Positions 1-5,342 of a DNA stretch of 5,342 nucleotides are shown piece after piece. Origin of the DNA: Bacteroidales bacterium UBA5621. Lineage in GTDB: Bacteria; Bacteroidota; Bacteroidia; Bacteroidales; VadinHA17. The first letter of the stretch is position 1. Every line of letters starts with the position of its first letter. Position numbers and translations under genes: made by a program. The stretch is from the NCBI GenBank assembly GCA_002424525.1, contig DIKJ01000194.1, positions 1 to 5,342 on the forward strand, read 5' to 3'. Under the pieces are notes generated by a model. The model made no database searches. It was not told where the DNA came from and saw only the letters and a list, made by a program, of their open reading frames with translations.

Positions 1-2
1 TA

Positions 3-1943
3 TGGGAGCATTTGCCCGACGGAGAGCCACGTGTTTTTGAAGATCCCGACAAACCAGGGAAATACCGCATCTATATTATCGGATCCCACGATGTCAGATT
101 TAAGAGTTATTGCGGACCGGACATCAGGGCCTGGTCGGCACCTGTGGAGGACTTGTCAAACTGGCGTGATGAAGGCCCCATTTTTACTTACCCGATAGAC
201 GGACAGTGGGATGTTATGTACGCCCCCGAACTCGTTGAGGTGAAAAGAAAAGACGGCACAAAGGAATACTATCTGTACCCGCACAGCCGTGGCCGGAACA
301 GAGAAGCGATGGTGGCCAAAGGAAGCCGTCCTGACGGTCCTTTTACCCCCATCAACATGACTGAAGACGGTATGAGTACTATACCCGGAAGTACCATGGG
401 ATTCGATCCGGCAGTATATATTGAATACATAACAGATCCGAAAGACCCTGATTATGAGATCGGTTTCAGAGCGTACGGATACTGGGGATTCCAAAGGTCG
501 TTTGCGGGTCAGTTGGATCAGAACACCATGTATTCGCTCAGGCCCGGAACCCGGGCTATTGACCGTTTTATTCCTGCCAGTTCCAGATACGGTGTCATAA
601 GAGACCCGGAAGGTACTGTATATCCTAATGTCTATCCGGATGAGGATCCTGGTTCGTTCAACTTTTTTGAAGCTGCGTCTATTCGCAGGATAGGTAATAA
701 ATATATATGGGTTTACAGCGGATATTCAGGCCCTGATTATGGACTAAGCAGTACCAACTCGGCATTACGTTACGCCTACGGCGACTCTCCGCTGGGTCCG
801 TGGAAAAGCGGCGGCGTTCTTGTCGATTCACGCGCGGTGGTGCCGGGTCAGGACGGAACCACACTACAGACGAGTTATTCGGGACATAATACGCATGGCA
901 GCGTCGAGTTGATCAGTGACCAGTGGTATGTGTTCTATCACAGGGCGCCAAGGGGATTCGGAAATGCGCGTCAGCCGATGGTTGCCCCGGTCACAATTGA
1001 ATGGGATGAAAAACCGGTGGCAGAAGGCGGAAAAGTTACTATCAGAGGATATAATCCGTATGCGGAAGATAATATGTGGACCGCAAAAGATAGCCAGGGA
1101 AGAGAATATACCGGAGCCGAAGTGACCTCGGAAGGCTTCCACATCTACGGCCTCGATCCATATCAATATTACTCCGCGGGATACGCGTGCTATCTTTCCA
1201 ACCTCAGCAGCCAGCAGGATTCGTGGGATATATGGGATAATAACATGCCCATTACAAATGTGGAGAACGGGCACATAACAGGATACAAGTATTTTGGCTT
1301 TGGAGGGCTTGATAAAGACAGGAAAGGTCTGAAGGCTTTCGAAGGGACCAGACCCGGGAACAAAACAGCATTTAACCTTTTCCTTACACCAAAGACAAAA
1401 AACGCATTTAAGGTCAGCGTCTGGTTAGACGGACCATGGGACAATGATACATGGAAAGGCAAAAAAATCGGTGAAATAAATGTCGCCGCAAATTCTGCGC
1501 AGGAAACAACAAAATTCACGGCAGACGTTTCAGCGTTTGTTGACCAATTGGACAAAAAACATGCTATTTTCCTTGTGGCCGAAGGTCCTGACCCGGGCGC
1601 TCTTTTCGATTTAACCGGACTGGGATTCAGCCCGGACAAAAAGAAAATCGTTCGTCCGGTTGCGCCCACAGTAAGTATCAGGGTCAACGGAGAGGTGATA
1701 GATCTGCCGGACACTCCGGTCAGGTCCACAAATGCCAACGGTATTGTCGGTTATGATCTTTATGAAACTACTTATAAACTTCCGTCCGGCATAACCGGAA
1801 TACCGGCCGTATCGGCATCTGCGAGCGATCCGGATGTTAAAGTGGCTGTTACGCAGGCGGAATCGAAATCCGGAACGGCTGTTGTGCGGTTTGATTATAA
1901 AGGCGTGGTTAAAACATACAGAGTCGTGTTTGCTCCGGAATAG
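3..1943 (+). CDS. Glycoside hydrolase family 43 protein, 5'-truncated by the window edge
   Basis: Probable secreted GH43 enzyme. Family members act as beta-xylosidases, alpha-L-arabinofuranosidases, arabinanases or exo-galactanases by an inverting mechanism; the exact substrate cannot be read here. The frame is open to the left edge, and the first visible residues (WEHLPDGEP) already hold the family's first-blade motif, so the TTG at 12 is an internal Leu codon and the true start and signal peptide are missing. Counting W at base 3 as residue 1, about 646 residues are visible. The likely catalytic base is D6 (PDGEP), the pKa-modulating Asp is D135 (GFDPAVY), the general acid is E223 (FFEAAS), and the core histidine is in NTHGS (H298). 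The five-bladed propeller spans about residues 1-350. A CBM6-like beta-sandwich covers about 385-545. A small beta-rich domain covers about 550-646, with an RSTNANGIVGYDLYE motif. The stop is TAG. It converges on the GH9 gene. The family call is strong; subfamily and substrate are unknown. Confidence 0.9.
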   Translation, partial: WEHLPDGEPRVFEDPDKPGKYRIYIIGSHDVRFKSYCGPDIRAWSAPVEDLSNWRDEGPIFTYPIDGQWDVMYAPELVEVKRKDGTKEYYLYPHSRGRNREAMVAKGSRPDGPFTPINMTEDGMSTIPGSTMGFDPAVYIEYITDPKDPDYEIGFRAYGYWGFQRSFAGQLDQNTMYSLRPGTRAIDRFIPASSRYGVIRDPEGTVYPNVYPDEDPGSFNFFEAASIRRIGNKYIWVYSGYSGPDYGLSSTNSALRYAYGDSPLGPWKSGGVLVDSRAVVPGQDGTTLQTSYSGHNTHGSVELISDQWYVFYHRAPRGFGNARQPMVAPVTIEWDEKPVAEGGKVTIRGYNPYAEDNMWTAKDSQGREYTGAEVTSEGFHIYGLDPYQYYSAGYACYLSNLSSQQDSWDIWDNNMPITNVENGHITGYKYFGFGGLDKDRKGLKAFEGTRPGNKTAFNLFLTPKTKNAFKVSVWLDGPWDNDTWKGKKIGEINVAANSAQETTKFTADVSAFVDQLDKKHAIFLVAEGPDPGALFDLTGLGFSPDKKKIVRPVAPTVSIRVNGEVIDLPDTPVRSTNANGIVGYDLYETTYKLPSGITGIPAVSASASDPDVKVAVTQAESKSGTAVVRFDYKGVVKTYRVVFAPE

Positions 1944-1950
1944 ATATTTT

Positions 1951-4482
1951 TTATTTTACTAAATTCTTAAAAGCTGATCCAAAGATTAAATAACTGGTAT
2001 TTCCACCAATGGTGCCCTCGTTTTGTCCCCACAGGAATGGCCAGTCGTCGTAGTTTTCAAAGTGGTCGGGTTGTCTGAATAATATCCCCGGAGCAACATT
2101 GCCCGGGATAAATGAGAAATCGGCCCTGTTGTTACCATAAAAAACTTCTTTGGGACGAGCAGCTCCCACCGTTGCCACTAACGAGTAATTGTGATACGGA
2201 TGGCAGCCAAACAGCCAGTTGGTGGTCTTGAAAGCATGGTTGGCGTCGATAATATCAGGGAAATGTGTGCTGGCAAAGCAAATGGTGGTACCAAAGCTCA
2301 CCACGCCACCGCTGCCTGCCCAGTTACCAAGGCCGATAGGAACTCCGTAGGGATTACTCGTTTCAAGCTCATCAATATATTCTTTGTACTTTACAGCATA
2401 CGGCCGGAGCTTTTCCTTGTAGGATGCATCCAGGTGTGGTATTGCATGTAATGCCGTCAGAATGGTGCTGCTGACGTTACGATCAAGTGCAGGCCATAAA
2501 AATTCCTGAAATTTGTCGATATATGGTTGCTCCCCGGTTGAGATGTACAGTTGAAGATTGGTGGCCATATCTCCGGGACCGCCTCCCCTGCCGGGGCGAT
2601 CCTGTGCCTGTTTGGCAAGTAATTCCGTTGCCTCCTTCAGAAGTCTTTTTGACTGATACAACGCTCTTTCTGAAAGATTGTCGTTATAACCCTTCAATGC
2701 CCGGCTTGCTGCGGCAAACATGGTTGCTGCCCTGAGATCGAGGCCGGGATTACGGCTTGTAAATGCCCACATATCATCCTTAACTCCACTTGACCGGCCG
2801 TCAGGTGCTACTTCGTAAGGGCCAAGTTTCGGATTATAAGGAAGACCGTCTGTTATTGAGGCTGCATCACCAAGGTGATGGTAATTATCGAGAACAGAGT
2901 TAGAGAGAGTTTGTGCCATGTGGCCTATAATCTCTGCCTCGGCTACCAGGTTCATTGTTCCATGCTCGATAAACTGCAATATGTCTGGGGTTCCATCAGG
3001 GCGGTGAAGATCAACATAACGTTGCTTCTGATCAACAAAAGTCTGATCGCGTAAGGGGTTGAAATATTCCCATGTCTGGACAAAGTTTTGCACCACGCCA
3101 ATGTTCGCCCCTGTCTCTATATCAAAATCCCCGGCATCGAAAAAACCACCTGTATTTAATCCGGGAATCAATTCCAAAGCTTTAAACCTGGTATCGGTTG
3201 TTGGTCCTTGCCTGTGCATGTCGAAATGATCGGTGTTTGGCGGAGCCTGGAGATAACCTTCCTTAAAAGGCTCACCGTGCCACACCCTGTAAGCCTCGTT
3301 TACGAACATATGGTTCATATGTATTGGTATCCATATATCGCTGGTGGCGTCGGTGATCTTATCGTAAACGTTATTTTCTATTACAAAATTATTTGTTTTA
3401 AAGTTGCCATATTGAATATAGTAAAGACCGGGAGTATTTACTGAAGAAAAATCGAATTTTACATAGTGATATTTAAAATAGTCACCCCAGGATACGATAT
3501 TGCCGCTGAATGCCTGGGTGGATTTGCCATCGATGCCTACTTTATATATCGATGCCTTTGCTAACGGTTTGTCTTTCTTGTCGAGTTCAATGACCGAGAC
3601 TTTTTGTTGCGAAGGGAGGTAGCCCACCTGGGAGAAACCGATATTTGGTTCTCTTATCCAACCTTTAATGGCATTTGGTTCAACTGTCCAGGTCAGAACC
3701 TTGCCTGTTTTTCCTGCCGGGAGTAAACTGCGAACTACATACCAGCCGTTTTGTGCCAGCACACGCCCGTCGAAAAGCATAATATCTTCATCATCCGAGG
3801 TAATTTTTACAAAACGTTCGGGTTCTTCGGGTGCAAGTAGAAAAGTACGGCCGGTTTCAAGAGGAAGCGGATCGATAAATCTGCCGGTCCCCCTGTCATC
3901 GGAAGTTACATACCCTTTGAATTGCTTAAGTTTTTCACTGTTAGGCCGTGTTGTGGTGTTGCCTACCACATAGCGAGGGAAACGGTTGAGACGCCCATCC
4001 ATCAAATAGGTCTTACCCCAATATTGTGAGGGTAGAAACTCAAGATTAAATCCGGCACTCCCTTCAAGTGCCGCGGGAACGGGTTTATCCAGGTAAACAG
4101 ATATCTCAACACCTTTACCCTTTGCCGTGACAACCACCCGCGAGTCAAAATCGTAATCTTCATACCTTAGTACAGACTCAATGGTTTTCGACACACTATC
4201 TACCGTTCGGGTTGGTATTGCAGGAACAAGATCCCACTGCTCCGGAGTGTTGGAAAGTCTAACAGCGCCGCCTTGTGATGTTCTGACACCATGGTGGATC
4301 AATTCTATGCCTGCGGTCTTCTCATCGTTAAAACCTCCGGTAAAAAGGTTACTGTACACAAGGACATTAACTCCTTGCATCTCAAAATACTCAAGATCAT
4401 TGAGTGCCAGATCCAGGCTCGATTCATTATTGCATGCCGCTAATAGCAGCAATAAAAGTGATAAAAATGTCAGTCTGTTCAT
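1951..4482 (-). CDS. GH9-family (cellulase-superfamily) lipoprotein with CelD_N-type Ig-like domain
   Basis: Predicted lipid-anchored beta-glycan hydrolase of the GH9 superfamily, which covers endoglucanases, exo-glucosidases and some glucosaminidases. The chosen ATG at 4480-4482 gives 843 residues opening with a type II signal peptide: MNR, a poly-Leu core, then lipobox LAAC with lipidated C17. An in-frame ATG 72 bases upstream (4552-4554) would bury this signal behind 24 extra residues and is rejected. Domains in order: an unassigned beta-rich region at about 25-275; an Ig-like CelD_N-type domain at about 278-371 (IGFSQVGYLP opening); and the (alpha/alpha)6 catalytic domain at about 376-840. 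The DAGD motif (D449, D452) supplies the base and nucleophilic-water Asp pair, and E822 in WGQNE is the expected acid. The usual GH9 HHR-type motif is replaced by FYGNNR (781-786). A Gly/Pro-rich loop lies near 626-639. No Shine-Dalgarno is seen; the leader is AT-rich, as usual in Bacteroidota. The stop is TAA. The fold call is strong, the substrate uncertain. Confidence 0.9.
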   Translation of the reverse strand: MNRLTFLSLLLLLLAACNNESSLDLALNDLEYFEMQGVNVLVYSNLFTGGFNDEKTAGIELIHHGVRTSQGGAVRLSNTPEQWDLVPAIPTRTVDSVSKTIESVLRYEDYDFDSRVVVTAKGKGVEISVYLDKPVPAALEGSAGFNLEFLPSQYWGKTYLMDGRLNRFPRYVVGNTTTRPNSEKLKQFKGYVTSDDRGTGRFIDPLPLETGRTFLLAPEEPERFVKITSDDEDIMLFDGRVLAQNGWYVVRSLLPAGKTGKVLTWTVEPNAIKGWIREPNIGFSQVGYLPSQQKVSVIELDKKDKPLAKASIYKVGIDGKSTQAFSGNIVSWGDYFKYHYVKFDFSSVNTPGLYYIQYGNFKTNNFVIENNVYDKITDATSDIWIPIHMNHMFVNEAYRVWHGEPFKEGYLQAPPNTDHFDMHRQGPTTDTRFKALELIPGLNTGGFFDAGDFDIETGANIGVVQNFVQTWEYFNPLRDQTFVDQKQRYVDLHRPDGTPDILQFIEHGTMNLVAEAEIIGHMAQTLSNSVLDNYHHLGDAASITDGLPYNPKLGPYEVAPDGRSSGVKDDMWAFTSRNPGLDLRAATMFAAASRALKGYNDNLSERALYQSKRLLKEATELLAKQAQDRPGRGGGPGDMATNLQLYISTGEQPYIDKFQEFLWPALDRNVSSTILTALHAIPHLDASYKEKLRPYAVKYKEYIDELETSNPYGVPIGLGNWAGSGGVVSFGTTICFASTHFPDIIDANHAFKTTNWLFGCHPYHNYSLVATVGAARPKEVFYGNNRADFSFIPGNVAPGILFRQPDHFENYDDWPFLWGQNEGTIGGNTSYLIFGSAFKNLVK

Positions 4483-4613
4483 ATTGATTAAAAAGTTAAA
4501 AATCAGGTAGTGGTTCAGATGTAAAAACAGATGCCATAAATATTTAATAATCATGAATTAAAGTAATGTCTTTGAATTCTGAAAATGAAAACAATCCTCC
4601 ATTGATCAGGTTG

Positions 4614-4643
4614 CTAAAGTATAAAGGTAAACCTCTTGTCACA
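4614..4643 (-). promoter_or_regulatory. Weak candidate Bacteroidota-type promoter for the GH9 gene
   Basis: On the minus strand, TACTTTAG (4614-4621) is a near match to the Bacteroidota -7 element TAnnTTTG, and TGTG (4640-4643) lies 18 bases upstream as an imperfect -33 TTTG. Transcription from here would leave a leader of roughly 125 bases before the ATG at 4482. Each box has one mismatch and the region is AT-rich, so a chance match is quite possible. Confidence 0.2.
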
Positions 4644-4802
4644 CTACCGCCCCGTCAGTTACATTGGCAAAACACCATAATTGAGAACTAAAAAACTGAT
4701 ATAATGCTTGTTACTAACGATTGACTATCACTGCTCAATTTACAACTATTCCGGGAATCCGGTAACAGGTTTTAGATACTTTTTTCAAACGGAATACTTT
4801 TT

Positions 4803-4826
4803 CTTCCGGCGCCAGCGCCCTTCCGG
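4803..4826. repeat. Small GC-rich inverted repeat flanked by CTTCCGG direct repeats
   Basis: GGCGC and GCGCC arms (4808-4812 and 4815-4819) are separated by CA, so a folded form would be a 4-base-pair stem with a 4-base loop. CTTCCGG occurs on both sides, at 4803-4809 and 4820-4826. The element lies about 45-70 bases past the isochorismatase-like stop and could be part of its 3' end. No T-tract follows on the minus strand (the next bases are A-rich), so it is not a standard intrinsic terminator. It may be chance. Confidence 0.25.
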
Positions 4827-4871
4827 ACAATAAATAATTCTGACTGCTGTTACCAGTTCCTGTACTGATCC

Positions 4872-5342
4872 TTATTCCATTTCCCTGACTATGGAATCAA
4901 CAGTTGTGATATAGGCAAATCCAAATGCCAGGTTTAGCAGGCTCGCAAGATGCATTTCTTCATTTATACTACCGGTGCCATCCGCAGGGAAAAATACCCT
5001 GTAATCCCGGTAATAGGCATCCCGGGCTGTTGATTCACAACACATGTTCGTCATGATACCGGATATTACCAGGTCCTCAACTTTAAGACAGCGAAGAATT
5101 GTTTCCAGGTCGGTATTGTAAAAAGAAGAATAACGATGCTTGTAAATGATTTTTTCTCCGGAAACTGGTGCAACAATGTCATAGACTTCGCTGGCGGGGC
5201 TCCCCTCTATGCACATCCCTTCCCACCACCACGACATAATGCCTGCATCCAGGCCATCCGGGTGATGTACATGGCAGGTATAGATCACCGGTCGTCCGGC
5301 TTCACGGAAGGTTTTTATCAGTTTGCCAAGGCCTGAAAGTAT
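4872..5342 (-). CDS. Isochorismatase-like cysteine hydrolase, N-terminus beyond the window
   Basis: Member of the isochorismatase-like hydrolase superfamily, which includes nicotinamidases, N-carbamoyl-amidohydrolases and isochorismatases. These are cytoplasmic enzymes with an Asp-Lys-Cys triad. The frame stays open to the right edge, giving 156 visible residues. The GTG at 5286-5288 is an internal Val within RPVIYTCHVHHPDG, the usual second strand of the fold, and a helix (KLIKTFREAG) precedes it, so it is not the start. Roughly 25-50 residues with the first catalytic Asp are missing. The triad Lys is in IIYKHRYSSFYNTDL (codon 5139-5141). The nucleophile is the first Cys of TNMCCESTARDA (codon 5040-5042), next to the G-I-M-T segment that carries the family's cis-peptide. 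The C-terminal part ends in a helix and ITTVDSIV, as in full-length relatives; the stop is TAA. The substrate cannot be assigned. No functional link to the sugar enzymes is evident. Confidence 0.88.
   Translation of the reverse strand: MLSGLGKLIKTFREAGRPVIYTCHVHHPDGLDAGIMSWWWEGMCIEGSPASEVYDIVAPVSGEKIIYKHRYSSFYNTDLETILRCLKVEDLVISGIMTNMCCESTARDAYYRDYRVFFPADGTGSINEEMHLASLLNLAFGFAYITTVDSIVREME

Larger units (their letters stand above)
4483..4871. other. 389-base AT-rich intergenic region
   Basis: This is the gap between the stop of the isochorismatase-like gene and the start of the GH9 lipoprotein gene, both on the minus strand. It is visibly richer in A and T than the flanking genes. I see no convincing reading frame, tRNA or riboswitch in it. 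The 72 bases next to the GH9 start are open in the GH9 frame but probably form its leader. It holds one weak promoter candidate and one GC-rich inverted repeat, listed separately. Its length suggests that GH9 has its own promoter and is not read through from the upstream gene, but this is inference. Confidence 0.6.

Noticed and set aside
12..14. TTG as the start codon of the GH43 gene
   Set aside because: The frame is open back to base 3 and the upstream residues W-E-H continue the conserved WE-x-x-PDGEP motif of the family; TTG is an internal Leu codon.
1190..1738. Antisense open frame of 182 codons inside the GH43 gene (also 864-1274 and 156-494)
   Set aside because: They lie opposite a well-supported GH43 coding region and show no recognisable domain; they are by-products of its codon pattern.
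1944..1960. Intrinsic terminator in the T-rich run after the GH43 stop
   Set aside because: No GC-rich stem precedes the run, so a Rho-independent terminator is not supported.
3668..3973. Plus-strand open frames inside the GH9 gene (also 4181-4510, 2191-2451, 2487-2735 and 3208-3444)
   Set aside because: They are antisense to a strongly supported GH9 protein, with no family resemblance.
4552..4554. Upstream ATG as the start of the GH9 lipoprotein
   Set aside because: It would put 24 residues before a clear lipoprotein signal peptide that starts at the ATG at 4480-4482.
4761..4854. Inverted repeat GGTAACAG (4761-4768) and CTGTTACC (4847-4854)
   Set aside because: An 8-base match with a 78-base spacer is expected about once by chance in a region this long, and the arms do not extend.
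5286..5288. GTG as the start of the isochorismatase-like gene
   Set aside because: The 18 codons upstream to the window edge encode a helix and strand start typical of the family, so the gene continues beyond the window.
5136..5336. Plus-strand open frame of 66 codons at the right edge
   Set aside because: It is antisense to conserved isochorismatase-like motifs.

Overview
This window looks like a piece of a Bacteroidota (Bacteroidia-type) genome, probably from a polysaccharide-degrading member. The reasons are a glycoside hydrolase family 43 (GH43) enzyme with a C-terminal module style common in that phylum, a large lipid-anchored glycoside hydrolase family 9 (GH9) enzyme, the absence of a Shine-Dalgarno sequence before the one start codon that can be judged, and AT-rich intergenic DNA. 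No marker gene fixes the genus, so this placement is inference.

Layout. (1) Positions 3-1943, plus strand: a GH43 enzyme whose 5' end lies before the window. Its three catalytic carboxylates are visible, followed by a beta-sandwich region and a small C-terminal domain. (2) Positions 1951-4482, minus strand: a complete lipoprotein of the GH9 superfamily, built as signal peptide, a large N-terminal beta-rich domain, a cellulase-type Ig-like domain and an (alpha/alpha)6 catalytic domain. It converges on GH43 with only 7 bases between the two stop codons. (3) Positions 4483-4871: a 389-base AT-rich noncoding stretch with, at best, a weak promoter candidate and a small GC-rich inverted repeat. (4) Positions 4872-5342, minus strand: an isochorismatase-like cysteine hydrolase whose N-terminus lies beyond the right edge.

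The two glycoside hydrolases suggest a plant- or algal-polysaccharide locus: a surface- or periplasm-anchored GH9 attacking a beta-glycan, and a GH43 removing side chains or terminal sugars such as arabinose, xylose or galactose. They are on opposite strands, so they are not one operon. No SusC/SusD pair, regulator, transporter, mobile element, tRNA or CRISPR array is visible. The isochorismatase-like gene has no clear functional link to the sugar enzymes.

I found no convincing sign of an undescribed multi-gene system. The items most worth a second look are the altered C-terminal active-site motif of the GH9 enzyme and its unassigned N-terminal domain of roughly 250 residues.
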